Assembly: GCF_035582795.1 (NCBI RefSeq)
Contig: NC_134365.1
Location: 80,705,635 to 80,769,634, forward strand
Direction of reading: 5' to 3'
Source: Mycteria americana
Taxonomy: Eukaryota; Chordata; Aves; Ciconiiformes; Ciconiidae
Length of the DNA stretch: 64,000 bases
The stretch's first letter is position 1; every line of letters starts with the position of its first letter. Positions 1 through 15,626 of the stretch are shown here, in pieces. The notes under the pieces are model-generated. The model had not been told where the DNA came from. It saw only the letters and a list, made by a program, of their open reading frames with translations, and ran no database searches. The translations under genes were made by a program, and so were the position numbers.

Positions 1-3000
1 TGGTTAGCGCTTATGCGGGGTGGGGGGGAGCACGCCATCACACTAGCCAAGCAACAGCCAGGAGACTGAGTGGGCAGGCAGCCCCCCTTTACTCTAGCTC
101 TGCCAGCCTTGGAACTGTACGATGCATGGCTCTTATTAGCAGATGTGTGAAACTGCTGCCTCATGCACATGTAGGGCAGTGCTTACGGGGGACATTTTAA
201 GAGTCAGCTAAGTACTCTACACCTTATCACTACCTTGTGCATAACTATAAAAATCCCTCTAGAAGCATTAACTGCAGGAAGAAAGTTGTAGCCATGCCTC
301 TCCATTTGAAGGTACAGTTTGCCCTAATTCCCAGCTAATTACGTAGTTCAGTCTTGCCCAGCAGTACAGCTGAGAAAATAGTGGGACATGGAAATGCCTG
401 CTTTCAGGAGCCCTACCAGATTGCTGGACCTGTTCATCACTTTGGCTAGGTTGTTTGATACCGCATCGCCTTAAAGCCTCTCAGTCCCAGCTCTCTCCAC
501 AATTAAATCCCTTTACCTTCAGATTGTACAAAGTTCAACCATCTGAGTTCACTGTAAAAAAAAAAAGTACATATGTGTGTTAGGGGGAAATGATGTTTCC
601 TTGTGCTACAGAGATATAGTTACTTTCTAAGTAAGTTTATTTTAGCCAAAAGGCAGGAAATTGCAGCACGCCCAAACAATTTAGGTACCAGCCCTGACTC
701 GACTTCCCTATTGAATCTCTCACACTTTTAAACTTGCTGGGCCTCAGCAGCATCTGTGTGCTTTCTTGCCATTGCTCACTAGCCAACACACACCCTGTGG
801 AGAGTCCCCCTATGTGACTGCTCCTTTTTGAGGCCTTCTGACAGCCAAGGAAGTGATTTAGTCTTCATGGAGTCATTCACACCATCCAGACTTTCCTCAA
901 ACAAGTGATTTACACTTAGAAAACAATCATCCACATACAAGTCCCTCTCCCAGTTTCTCCATCCTTCCTGAAAATACATGTAACAGCTTTGACCTTCCTG
1001 GAGGATGCTACTTTCTGTATTGTCTTCACCAGCCTTCTGTGGAGGTGTCTCTTTTCCCAGTGGAGAAGCTCCTTTTAATAGCATTTTCCAGCATTGCCTC
1101 TTCTTGGGTTTTCACAAGTTTCATAGGCTGCAGTTTACTCCAGATAGGCTCTACTATACTCCAAATTCATTACACTCGCCAGGAGTTATCAGGTAGTCTT
1201 TGACCTGTAGTCGTAATTGTCCTATTAAAGATGGTCTCTACTGGCCTAATAATTTAGTTGATTATTTAGTTGCTATGCCTCTGTCAGTCAGGGAGACCCC
1301 TCCAGAACCTCGTATGTTTTTACTGTGCAATCTGTGGAGAAAGATACCCAGGGTGTAAATCATTCATGGTTAAAAACAAACAAACAAAAAACCCGAGTGC
1401 TTATGCTCAAATATCTAAAGGTCTCCTATATGAAACTTGAGAGAAGGCAAACTGATTTAGGTACTCTGCAAACAGAGCTCATACATTGAACTAAATTGTG
1501 CTGCCAAGCATCAGCTGGTCCATGATAACTGACAGTGTGCACACTCATAGCTCTCAGCAGCGGTGAGAAGAAAGGCAGTGAGCCTAAATCTTTTCTACTG
1601 GTGTTTAAAGCTAATGCTTTTTATTTCTTATTTGAAGTGGCCTGAGACACAGTTGCCACAGTTGCATTGATTGCATGCCAGCTCATTAAATTATTGCAAC
1701 TCAGTCATATATCTAAATTTGCTGATAGACAAGTGTAGCTTTTGAAGATGAGTTTTTAAGTGGTCGTAGGAGCCAAGCAGAATTTTCAAGAATTTTCAGT
1801 TTTCTTGTTGAAACAGAGATTTAGAGGTCTAAGATACTTGGGTGGCTGGGTTTTTTTGCAAATTCCACCAGCCTACTAAATACCTCTGCAAGTCTGAACA
1901 GCTCAGTCAGTTTAGAGTATGGGATGGGGCCCTTGATCACTTGGGACTTTTCTTGTGAAGATCTCAAGATGCAGATCTGAGTTCTTCTCATTTGTGGAAT
2001 ATTTATATTCAAGCTTAGCCTGAATCCATTCTAAAAATTAAGTGAACAACAAAAAACAAATCTGCACTTGAATCCTACCTCTTCTCAGAGTCTGAAGCTC
2101 TGTTGTTAGTCCAATAATTTGCCACCCAGATATCTTGGGCTGAATTTTTTTGTGCTTTCTTGTTTTTGTGAAGGAGGGGGGCACAGTGTGTATGTGCGTG
2201 TGGGAAGTAATGGTAGCCAATGGAAAATAACCAAAGCCATTAGATTCGACTAGAATTTACTTGCTAGCTGCACTGAGGTGAATGTGCAGCCCTGGCACAG
2301 TGTGATGCACTTTGCATGTTCAATTCCAGTCAGCTGTCAAGGAGACATCAGCTCCTTGAAACTCTTCCAGGGGCCACTGTAGAGAGGATATTAGGATAGA
2401 GGATATACTCCCCTAATCAGTGAGAGTTGTATTTATACACTTGGAAATTTTCTAGAGCATAGTTACTCATGAAAAATAACATTGCGTATTGCAAGTAATG
2501 AGGTGAAAGTAAAGTTTAGGGTAAATCATATCTCTGCAGAACTGTAAATATTAGCTATAAGTTACTATAATCAGCGGGTGTCTGCCCTGGGCTGCATGTT
2601 GAAGAATATGACAGAGCCTGACATTGACTTGTGTCTGCGGGAGCGCCATCCCTCCAGCTGACCCCAAAGAGGGCCACTCCTTTCAGGACTAGCAGTAATG
2701 GCACAAGCAAAACCAAATGACTGACATTGGGATGCTGAATTCCTGCAGCGCTCTCCCAGTGGGGCCGTATGCCAACCAACCACCTCAGCAAACTTCCAGC
2801 ACAGTCCAAAAGCTCTGGTTCAACAACAGACCCACACGTTCTTCATCTCTTCCGTCAGGTTTCTAATAAATTCCTGCCTTGGCCAAAAAGTGTCTCTTTT
2901 TTCCTTGACAAATATCAGCTAAGTTAATGTTTTCCGATTTGAAACTGCTCCCACCAAGACAGGCTTGTCTTGCAGATGAGGTGGGGCCAGCCTGAGCCCA

Positions 3001-3616
3001 CCACAGGTGTTTAGCCCAGTACTGCCCACTGATGGTTGTGGTGAATGATTCACCACTGACCTAGGGAATCATATCACCTTTACAGTGATTTTAATGAAGG
3101 ACTGGGCAGAAAGAAAGCATGGAGATCTTCCAGCAAAGCTGATCTAAAACAGTGAATTCAGCATGAATAGTTGACATAGACTACGGAGGTTTTGTTGTTA
3201 AAGTTATCACAGATTACTCAGGATGATGAAAAAAATGGTGGTTTTTGGAACGCAGTAGTATTGCCAACTCTGATCAACTGGTAAAATATACCCTGGGGAG
3301 TCAGACCTAGAGGAATCAAAGGAAAAGGAAAATTAAAAAAAGTTGGTTAAAGTTTTTGCTGGGTATTTTTTTTTTTAATTAAGATTCTTGCACTAAAAAA
3401 TCATTTTCTATACAGTCTTTCATTGAAAGAGTTCAAGAATGAATTGCATGCATGTCAAGGAACCACTTAGGTGGCCCTTACTACGCTATTACCTGAGCAC
3501 CTCCCACATTATTAAAAGGCACAAACCAGTAGAGTAATATAATCTCCCTTCCCTTGTTCCTTATAAATGAAGTCTAGAAAACGTTTTTTCCAAGATGTGC
3601 ATGTCTAAGAGACTAA

Positions 3617-3639
3617 GTGTGTGTGTGTGTGTGTGTGTG
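3617..3639. repeat. (TG)n microsatellite
   Basis: About 11 uninterrupted GT units inside the ETV6 intron. It is a simple dinucleotide tract that could be polymorphic; no function is implied. Confidence 0.9.
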
Positions 3640-3674
3640 AAAAATTATTGATGGAAAAGTGATGGAAGAACTGG

Positions 3675-3765
3675 GTTTTGTGAATTTGAGTCTGAGACTT
3701 TCACGCTCTTCTCCAGACCTCCCACATAGTCTAGGGGAAGTCACTTGTCCCCAGAGCTGCACAAG
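3675..3765 (+). repeat. Possible MIR-like SINE fragment
   Basis: The order of short blocks (a gagtctgaga-like segment, a cytosine-rich middle, then a gggaagtcacttg-like segment followed by ccccagagctg) resembles the core of amniote MIR elements, where a 'gggcaagtcactta' block is characteristic. The match is from memory and heavily diverged, so this is only a suggestion. Confidence 0.3.
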
Positions 3766-5563
3766 GGGTTAGCTGCAGTAGTGTTTGGCATCGCAGCGTT
3801 TAACTGCAGCCAGCTACCTGCTTGGTATCTGCAGCGGCTGGGCTACGTATGCAACTTGGGGTGGGGGGACAGGGAAAGGAAGGCTTCTCTGCATCCGCGT
3901 GCCAAGAAGGGACTCGTCTAGGCTGGTCATTGGCAAATGCATGCGGAGGAGAATTATTTTCTGTCCTGGTCCCAGCTGCAGGTACCTTATCCTGGGTGAC
4001 AGGGAGGAAGCTATCACTGAACAACATTCTCATCCATGAATGAAAAAAATGGAAATTGGTTTCATTTTTTAAGTTAAAACCCAGAAACATTTCCAACAGG
4101 AATGGACATTTTTCTGTGAAAAATGTTAATGAAAATAAGGTTTTTCCAAGCAAAAAAATCTGACTGCCTCTTTCCTTTCACATTCCTTCTCTTGTAGATG
4201 TCATGGATGAGGTGACCATCGGGGTAGGTTTCAGCTAGAATGGAAACCTGCAATTTTTGCCAGATGTCATCTCTTCAAAACGCACTGCTTTGTTCTCCAT
4301 AGGACTGGTAGGGAGAGTCTATAGTAAGGGCACTGGCAAACTAAGCTCTGGTTTTAGAGGCAGTGCAGGTTTCAGAGATACTCTCTACAGTTCAAAAATG
4401 GGAAATACCATCAATAATGTTAATACCTCTAACCATTTCAGATGTGCTCATTAAATGTGTTATTCATATCCCTTTTCAAAAAGCATTTTATATTCTCACA
4501 CTGAACATGTCATCATCCCCATTGTAACACATACCAACCCCAGACAGACAGGAATAGAATGACAGGCTGACAAGAATCCATTTTGGCACCTAGAAGCTAG
4601 ATGCCTTTGGTTGCCTGCCCTTTAACCACTCTAACAAGCCATCTCAGAGGTTGCTTTTGTTTTCAAAGGAAAATGCAACTATACAGCCATCTGAGGGATC
4701 TGGACAGTTGAGCTATAAAAACACTGTTGTTTCTGACAGCAGCAGAACCCCCAGCTCTGTGCGATTCGCTTTCCATATTTCATAGTTGCCAGTTATTATG
4801 CTGTGCTGCGCACACACACGTTGCAAGCAGGAAGTAGGAGCAGCTCAGCTCTTGGCTTCCCCAGTCTCAAGAGACTGCCATGAAACTGAAAAACACTAAA
4901 CTAAAACCTAAGTATCTGTTAGACCTTTAATTAGCGACCTGAGGAGTGTTTGCCAAGAGGAAATTTGAATTAAATTATCCAAATAGAAAGTATTTAACCT
5001 CTCAATAGCACTCAAGTAATTATAATACTTGGGGGTTTTTTCAAGAACCTTAAAAAATAAAACAAAAAGCAAATTCAAAAATGGTAGAAGGTGTCAGTTT
5101 TATATCACATGGAGTGTACAAAGGAAAGCTGTACCATTGCCCATGCTTTAGACCCCTCATGTTAGCACAGAAAGGGGCAGCATCAAGCAGAGAGCAGGTT
5201 GCAGGATTCTTGATTTCCCCACTGAAACAGCCAGCAACAGTATCAGGGCCAACGGTGGTAGTTTTATGTGCATCACTACAACAATAAACACACAACTAAG
5301 ATCAGCAGGTCGTCTGACGCAGCTATTAATGTGATAAAGATGCTCGGTCAGTGTCAGAAGGACTAGGACGCATGAGAAGAGGCTGTATATTTCAGTACAT
5401 TTTGCAAATATCAGTCGATACCAACCAAGCTATTTGCATTTGAGATTGCAGCAGCTGTTTCAGCGCTGATCCCAACTGTCCTTTCACTACACATCCACCC
5501 AAAAGTTTCCAGAATTAATCCCAAGGAAAAAAAGTCAATGTTTTCTTGCTCCTCTCTTCACAG

Positions 5564-5706
5564 ACTGTAGGTTGCTTTGGGATTATGTTTATCAGCTGCT
5601 TTCTGACAGCCGGTACGAAAATTTCATCCGATGGGAAGATAAGGAATCCAAAATATTTCGGATAGTGGATCCCAACGGGCTGGCCCGGCTGTGGGGAAAC
5701 CACAAG
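5564..5706 (+). CDS. ETV6: ETV6 coding exon: N-terminal two thirds of the ETS domain
   Basis: ETV6 (TEL) is a nuclear ETS-family repressor that binds GGAA sites and polymerises through an N-terminal PNT/SAM domain not present in this window. This exon follows ...cttcacag (acceptor ends 5563) and is closed by the donor gtaagg at 5707. It opens with two bases of a split codon, then reads 47 codons without a stop, starting [20 protein letters not shown] and ending RLWGNHK. The [10 protein letters not shown] helix, the [14 protein letters not shown] strands and the [10 protein letters not shown] segment are helices 1 and 2 and the early sheet of the ETS fold. Together with the C-terminal exon the wording is ETV6 rather than ETS1, FLI1 or ERG. 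The intron after it is phase 0. Confidence 0.97.
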
Positions 5707-6283
5707 GTAAGGAAGCAATGCAATTTTTCTCCTACGGCACTTCACCTCTTGTAACATCACAGGATTCACTTACAAACAGGGGAAAAAGGAAGAAAGCATG
5801 TGCATATAAACTACTGCTGGAAAGTTGTAATATTTCATTCTACACACATTAGAAATATAAAGCATCCAGCCTCAAGCACTAAAACCTATCCTTCATATAG
5901 AGAACCTGTTGGTTTGGTTTAAAGGCATTTAGTTATAAATGTATTTAATTATAAAATTGCAAGGAGTGCAAGAATTAACGGTCCTTCTCTCTCAAGGCAT
6001 CTCATTTCTTCCTGAAACCTGATGCTAAGGATGTTCTGGTTAGATGTGGTCTACAAGGAGCTGTATACTACATCTCGGCAGGAGCTTTCTGTCTGCGTTC
6101 TTGTCTGCACCAACATTCAGATTTCACACGCTGTCCTGTGACAGACACCAAATGCTGCAGGATTATGTGTTTCCTTTTAAGAGGGTAATTCTGGTTTGTT
6201 CTCTGGCAGGCAGTTACTGATTTTTGCAGTTTGGGGTTGAGTATGTACAGATATATCTATATGAGTATATGCATATGAGTATA

Positions 6284-7058
6284 TGAGTAGTCAGCGTGGA
6301 TTTACAAAAGGGAAATCATGCTTGACCACCCTGATAGCCATCTATGATGAAATGATTAGCTCAGTGGATGCAGGGAGAACAGTGGCTGTAGCTTATCTTG
6401 ACTTCAGAAAGGCTTTTGAGACTGTCTCCCATAATATCCTCATAGACAAACTAATGAAGTATGGCCTAGACAAGAATACAGTGAGGTACATTAAAAACTG
6501 GCTGAACTGCTGGGCTGAAAAGGTTGTGATCAACGGCACAAAATCCAGTCAGTGGTGATGTTACCCTGGGGATTGATTCTGGAGCCAATACTGTTTAACA
6601 TCTTCATTAATGACCTGGACAATGGGACAGAGCGCACCCTCAGCAAGTTCTCAGACAATACAAAACTGAGAGGAGTGGCTGATAGACCAGAGGGTTGTGC
6701 TGCCATCCAGAGGGACCTGGACATGGTGGAGAAATGAGCTAATGGGAATTTCATGAAACTTAACAAGGGGCAATGTAAAGTCCCCCACCTGCGCAGGAAT
6801 GACCTGGGGAGGTGTGAGACTTTACATTTCCCCTTGTTATGTTTCATGAGACCCCAGGTGTGGGACTGTTTTACTAGGAAGGTGGTCAGACACTGGAGCA
6901 GGTTGCCCAGAGGAAACAGTGGAGTCTCCATTCTTGGAGATGTTCAAAACCCAGCTGGACACAGTCCTGAGCAACTGTCTATGTTTGACCCTGCTTTGAG
7001 CAGAGGGACTGGTGATCTCCAGAGGTGCCTTCCAATCTCAACTATTCTGTGATTCTGT
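6284..7058 (+). mobile_element. CR1 LINE, 5'-truncated, internally deleted and rearranged
   Basis: The left part translates to the CR1 reverse transcriptase: SQRGFTKGKSCLTTLIAIYD, then VAYLDFRKAFETVSHNIL, then after a frame change [20 protein letters not shown] and [14 protein letters not shown]. The catalytic YxDD-type motif that CR1 normally has as FADDTKL reads FSDNTKL here, so the copy is dead. The right part reads VVRHWSRLPRGNSGVSILGD and ends in the usual CR1 3' end (ctccagaggtgccttccaa) with an attctgtgattctgt tail. Several hundred bases that should separate the reverse transcriptase palm from the 3' end are missing; a foldback inverted repeat sits at the junction. It is in the same orientation as ETV6. 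Confidence 0.93.
6751..6849. repeat. Long imperfect inverted repeat (foldback) inside the CR1 copy
   Basis: Positions 6751-6782 and the reverse complement of 6818-6849 agree at 30 of 32 positions. The pairing continues inward with 11 of 15 matches, leaving a loop of about 5 bases (6798-6802). Both arms are CR1 sequence: the plus strand gives MKLNKGQCKVPHLRRN and the minus strand gives MKHNKGKCKVSHLPRS, both versions of the CR1 motif usually seen as MKFNKGKCKVLHLGRN. One arm is therefore an inverted copy of the other, and not a chance palindrome. It marks the point where the rest of the CR1 is deleted. Confidence 0.9.
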
Positions 7059-7510
7059 ATATGAGTATACATAGCTTATAATCTTGATAAGGTCAAGGTT
7101 TTCTCATGTGACTCATTGCTTAGTGTCTTAGACTCTCTGTCTTAGAGGTCTGGGCTGCAACACTGGGAATGGAGAGTTCTGCCCTTACCCAACCTCCATG
7201 CTAATAATCGGGCCTTGCCATCATGTCTCATGCTGAGTGTCTAAAACTGAAGCTACTTCAGACCACTAGCCACTTGGGAAACACAGTAGCCTTTTAGCGT
7301 GTAAGAAATGGAAAAAGCACACATGGTATTTCAGGGGGCTTCCCAATGCGCGGCGTCTAGATTTTGCAGGGAAAACATTGTCATTGTTAGTGTTTAATTG
7401 CCACAGGAGTTCTTTATGTGGCCTCCCTTAGCAGAGCTGTTGTGGTCAGGGCAAGCAGAGAAGGTCTGCTTTTAGGGGACATTTTAGACAGGCAGATCAG
7501 TCTCATTTAC

Positions 7511-7774
7511 TAAAGCCAGGTCAACACTACAGACTTCTGCCTGATCTTGGATGGACAAAGCTGTGCCAAGCCAAACTCCTAACATGGAGGCTTACAGAGC
7601 AAAAGCATGCTTCTACTAGTTTGGCATGTTTTGCCCATGGCAAGGCGGCTGCTTTATACTCGTGCAAACATGGCTTTGCCAGTATATTTGTCTCTCCGCT
7701 GGGGGTTTCTTTGCCAGCATAGTAACCAGTACTTCTTGTACCAGAAAAATGCTCTTCATGTAGACATAGCCTAA
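7511..7774. mobile_element. Ancient sauropsid MITE-type DNA transposon relic
   Basis: The left end (aaagccaggtcaacactaca) and the right end (tgtagacatagcctaa) are diverged inverted counterparts of the 'ggctatgtctacac' termini of a non-autonomous DNA element common in turtles, crocodilians and, as old copies, birds. Interior blocks such as gtgcaaacatggctttgcc and ctccgctgggggtttc also fit my memory of that family. It has no coding capacity and its superfamily is not certain from sequence alone. Confidence 0.6.
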
Positions 7775-8516
7775 GGGATTGATCCTGCTATCCCAAGTCA
7801 GTACTATGGGGGCTGCCCACATACAGCTCTGCCAGTGTCCATCACTTCTGCCTTGTGACACTCAGCTTCAGCAGGGCCATAACTCAGTCACCCCACGGTG
7901 CTCTGGCTATGGCCTTTGGGGTCAGCACCTCCCAAAACGAAGGGGAGGCTCTGTCATAGAAGCAGGTGTACAACCCAATGGGCTTCTTGATTTACACGTG
8001 TATAACAAGAGGAGAAACCGGCTCTCAATCTCCACAGTGCTCTGTAAGCATTAACTAGTTAATGGAGGGGAATCCCAGAGGAACAGCGCTCTTAGCAGGG
8101 ATTGCTGACAGATTCAGTCTATTAGCCACTGTTCTTATGCTTTTACAAAAGGTGGTTTCATTAAGAACAGGCCTGTCACATCCCACTTGGCATGAGCATC
8201 TCCCTCCATCTAATGTCTCCTCTTGTGGTTGATGAAGCCTTTTGTTACCTGTGATCCAAGAAACTGTAGAAAAACCTCACTTGGAATTTTTGTTAGACTT
8301 TCTTGCTTAAATTGCCCTGTATGAAAAGAGACCCATAAAAATTTGGTGATGAGGGCTGGAGGGGCAGGCTGGGCCTGCAAACAGCAGAAAAGTGGAACAT
8401 GTAATTTCTTGAACTGAGTTGGTTACTTTAGCTAACTGTGATAGTTCTGCAACTCCTTTTGGGTCTTAGGAAGGTTTTAATGAATCATCTCACCATGTTT
8501 TTCCTTTTACTTTTGA

Positions 8517-11953
<3,437 letters not shown>

Positions 11954-12059
11954 GTTCATGAAGACCCCAGATGAGATTATGAGTGGCCGAACAGACCGCC
12001 TTGAGCACCTTGAATCCCAGGAACTGGATGAACAAATATACCAAGAAGATGAGTGCTGA
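11954..12059 (+). CDS. ETV6: ETV6 terminal coding exon: C-terminal inhibitory tail and stop
   Basis: The first base completes the split Arg codon; then [20 protein letters not shown] and [14 protein letters not shown] are read up to the TGA at 12057-12059. This is the characteristic ETV6 C terminus. In the mammalian protein the segment after the ETS domain forms two short helices that pack on the DNA-binding face and reduce affinity (the C-terminal inhibitory domain). The acidic, helix-forming content is preserved here, so autoinhibition is expected to be conserved. The three exons together encode about 115 residues, roughly the last quarter of a protein of about 450 residues. Confidence 0.97.
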
Positions 12060-12382
12060 AGGGAACTGGTGCACCGCCTCTGTGGGTCCATGTGGGTCTC
12101 TGTGGGAGAAACATCTGCCCAGATGGCTGGCACAGTTTGGGAGGGGAAGCAACAACACAGAAGCAGTACTCGGGGTCGCTGCTTAGCTTGAAGACCACGC
12201 AGGACCTGAAGCACCTTAACAAAACAAACTAACAGGCAGAAGTGGTGCTGGCAGAAAAGTAAAGGGGAGAAAGCCTGGACTTATGCACTACTTCACTGTT
12301 CCTACAAAGTCTCCCTTGAGTTCGTTCTTTCTTTTTTGGTTTGTTTCAGTTTTGGGGGGTTTTTTGTTGGTTTTTTTTCCCT

Positions 12383-12388
12383 AATAAA
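12383..12388 (+). terminator. ETV6: Proximal poly(A) signal candidate AATAAA
   Basis: An AATAAA about 325 bases after the ETV6 stop, immediately preceded by a T/GT-rich stretch (12325-12380). It would give a short 3' UTR isoform. No cDNA evidence is available here. Confidence 0.4.
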
Positions 12389-12784
12389 CATGCAGTTTGA
12401 CTTTCCTTATCTCACATAGGACAAGACGTCAGATTATGCTTTTTTTTTTTTTTTTGGAAGGCTTTCCTATGGAAATAGAGCACTCTTATTTTCTGTGCAA
12501 GTCTTATGACATAACACCGCATAAAACAATAGCAACACAGAAGGGATTTGCTGAAGGGTTCCAGTTTGCTTGGATCAATTTACATGTGCTGCCACTGGGA
12601 AATGTGTTGAAGCTACCAAAAGAATTAACCACACATACCTGTCAAATGAAGAGGAGTCACCCTTCACGTGTAGGCTGGGATATCATCCCAGAATAGCTTG
12701 GGCTCACAACAAGTACTGCGAGTGGCTATTAACTGCTGGAACATGGACCAAAACCAATCACCTAAGTGCTCCGGGGAGGAGAAA

Positions 12785-12790
12785 AATAAA
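12785..12790 (+). terminator. ETV6: Intermediate poly(A) signal candidate AATAAA
   Basis: An AATAAA within aaaaataaatgtg about 730 bases after the stop. It has less obvious downstream GT-rich context than the distal candidate. Confidence 0.25.
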
Positions 12791-12888
12791 TGTGACAAAC
12801 CTCTGCAATAGGCTGATGTTGACATTTTCCCTCCCTCTAGCAAAGAAGTGATAGAATGGAGTGGGGGGGAAGGAGGGCGGGGACAAAT

Positions 12889-12946
12889 GCATATATATAT
12901 ATATGTATATATAGAAACATTTCATATATATATGTATATATATGTA
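12889..12946. repeat. Interrupted (AT)n repeat in the 3' UTR
   Basis: Two blocks of alternating A and T with occasional ATG interruptions, separated by gaaacatttc. The blocks could pair with themselves in RNA. The tract is likely length-variable between individuals. Confidence 0.85.
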
Positions 12947-15626
12947 ACCCCCACAATATATCCACAATGCAGAATTTAAGCTCAAAGCTTTCTATAAAAA
13001 AGCAAAGGCTGAAGCATCTGTAATTACAAAAGGGAGGGGTGTTTCTTATACCTTCTAGCAATTTGGGGGTGAAAGGTGAAAGACTGTTCCTTACATCCCA
13101 GGGGGAAAGCAAAGGGACCCATCACATGGTTTGTATTACTCAGAAACCTCTCCAGGATCATTTTGTGCTGCTGGAGAGGTAGGTGATTCACCAATCTGAA
13201 AACTGGTGGTAGAGAACTAGAGACCAAATAGCTATACTTACATCTTGTAATTGATTTTGGCTTTGTTTTGAGATTTGGGTTTTTTATGCCTTCCAGTACC
13301 CTCCCCCACCCCACAGCTCTGCCATCAAGGGAGCTTGTCTCAGCTTGCCCATTTTTAACATGATTTAAAAGACAAGGAAAAAAGAAACCCTACAGCTGTG
13401 TTGCTTTCTTGGGTTTTGGGTTTGTTCTGGTTGCAAGGTGCCCCATTTTTTACACTCCTGATTTGGTTTGCTGCACTGAGGGTGCTTTGCATGAGGCAAA
13501 GAGCTATGCCTAGTTTGGTCACAGGGAGCTCAGCAGTCCTTGATGCCCAATACAAGAGAAACTGCTGGCCTTTTTCATTTCACATTGCTTGGGCCACCAT
13601 GACAGGAAAGTCCGTGGTGTCCAGGCGTCCAGCAATCCATCATCAGTGGTCCTTTTAATGGAAGGAAGATCTAGCAGCAGAAATGATGCTTGCAAAGGGA
13701 GAAGATGTGTAGAGAAACTGTGCAGGAATCACATGATGTCTGGAAGAAAGCATGTCCACACCAGTTCATTAAAACAGAAAGCTTCTTTTATGGGAACATG
13801 CATACTAGAAATGGAAAAAATCAGTGGGCTAATCTAATCCATTTCAACCAAAAAACAAGGTACATTCCCATGATAGAGCTTTTATCAGCTATTAAACCAA
13901 CACAACATTTGATCTTACCACATACTTAACAAGCAGGTTAATCTATCCAGGAAAAAATGGCACTTGGCAACGAATAGTGTCCCCTACGTTTAAACGGAGA
14001 TAGTCCAATCTCACAAAAGACTTAATATTGAGTCACAGGTCGTAGAAGGAACAGCTTTGTTAAGGGTCTAGATAGGCATCATACAAAGAGGAGAGATTTT
14101 TCAAAGCCAGTATCTGATGAGGAACGACAGGGCGTACATCTCTCCCTAAGCTTTTCCCAGCCACATTTTTTTATTAAATCATAGTCAATATGTTACAAGT
14201 CCCAGCACACCACGTACTTGACTTTTTCTGCCTCAAAAGAAAAGACGTGGAAGCATGTATCAGAAAGATGAGCAGATAACCTGTCACCTGTCTCTGCTGT
14301 GACTCTGAAGTTCTTGGAGCTCAGGAGGTGTGAGATTGGGAGACACCAAGGGACTTCCAGTGGTCACAGATCTGAAACAAAAGGTCCCTTGAAACCAAGG
14401 GGCCAAGGAGTTACTCTGCTCTGTCACCCTGCTCAAGGGCACCCAAGTTGCGGCCATGTCTGAGGAGCTGGGGTGAAGATGGTGTGGTGAAGAGGTGAAT
14501 ATGAATGACAGATGAAGTGTGATCAGAAGTATCAATGTAAAGAAAGGCTCTGGCTGGTTTCTTGTGGTTCTTAGGGTGTTCAGTGGTAGAAAGAAACCCA
14601 AGTTTGTGCAGAGAGCAATTCATATCCTTTACCGCTCTGGCTGTGATAACTTGCATAACTGCATTATTTTCTTTTGCCTGCTGCAGCTACTGTTACAAGA
14701 CGGTGAGGAAAAAAAAAGACAATAGGAACTTTCTATATGAAGTGCTCTGATGAGCCACAGGTTTTTGTCACGGCCAGGGTGCACACTACAAAATACAGAG
14801 AACGAGAGACAATCCACCAGTATAAGCCCATATGCTCACTGTGCATGCTAGCAAACAAAGTTTATCCTCAGCACTGGGTAAGGCAGGAAAAAGCAAGGAA
14901 TCCTGAAATCACATGTGTTGTCCCATAGGGAAATTTTCTAGGGGAAATTTTGTATAGGAAATGTTCAACTTTACCAGAAATGCACTTTCACCTGCAGAAG
15001 CTAAGTCAAAGGGGAAAAAAATACGTGGTGGCTGTTGGAAACTCTTCCAGTTCACACGTAAAGGACAACTTAAGACAACTTCTTCTCCACCACAACCACA
15101 GAGAAGAAGTTCTCTCAAGGCTGATGCTAGTTGGAATGAAAATAGCCTTTGAACTTGGAGCAGGCTGATCCCACAGAGGCCCTACCTGGCTGGTGCCGTC
15201 CCCTGCCTCCTGCCAGGTCTGCCTGGTGCAGCAGCAAGTGGTGCGGGTGACTGCAGCTGCCAGAACTGCAGGGGCTTGGGACCTGTTGTGGGAGCTGCAG
15301 GATTTGAACTGCTCTTGGGGTCTTGGAAGCAAGTTTACCAGCTATGACTAAAAAAAAAAAATAAAACCAGGCTGGAGCAGCTGCAGTAGACAGATTCCCA
15401 TCTACCTCGCATCCAAATGGCAGATACATGGAGTGCAAACACAGCATTAACGTACTGAGCTACAGGAATGCTTGGCTGCCTGTCTGGGCTAGCAAAGGTA
15501 ACACTGTCTTTCCACCAACCCTGACACCCGCCTTCCCTCCCCAGTTTCTGATTTCCCAGTGTAGAATTTGCCTGCGGGAAAGCAGCCAAACTTTCTGCCT
15601 TTGCCACCAAAGCAAGTGGGAAAAGG

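Larger units (their letters stand above)
1..5563 (+). other. ETV6: ETV6 intron upstream of the first ETS exon (partial)
   Basis: This stretch lies upstream of the ETS exon at 5564 and ends in a polypyrimidine tract plus CAG acceptor (5541-5563). The next exon starts in codon phase 1 (two bases complete a split Asp codon), so at least one earlier coding exon must lie to the left of the window. I found no exon of the SAM/PNT domain or central region here. Open frames in this stretch (for example about 100 codons at 779-1084 on the minus strand) show no known motif or splice framing. It contains a (TG)n tract and a weak MIR-like segment, and otherwise nothing I recognise. Confidence 0.8.

Noticed and set aside
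779-1084. 101-codon frame on the minus strand within the ETV6 intron
   Set aside because: No known motif and no promoter. The length is within chance for an intron of this size.
4030-4165. Gaaa/tttc-rich stretch like those at 22500-22640 and 28900-29060, possibly copies of one old repeat
   Set aside because: The resemblance is mostly compositional (runs of A and T). I could not establish a shared order of distinctive blocks.
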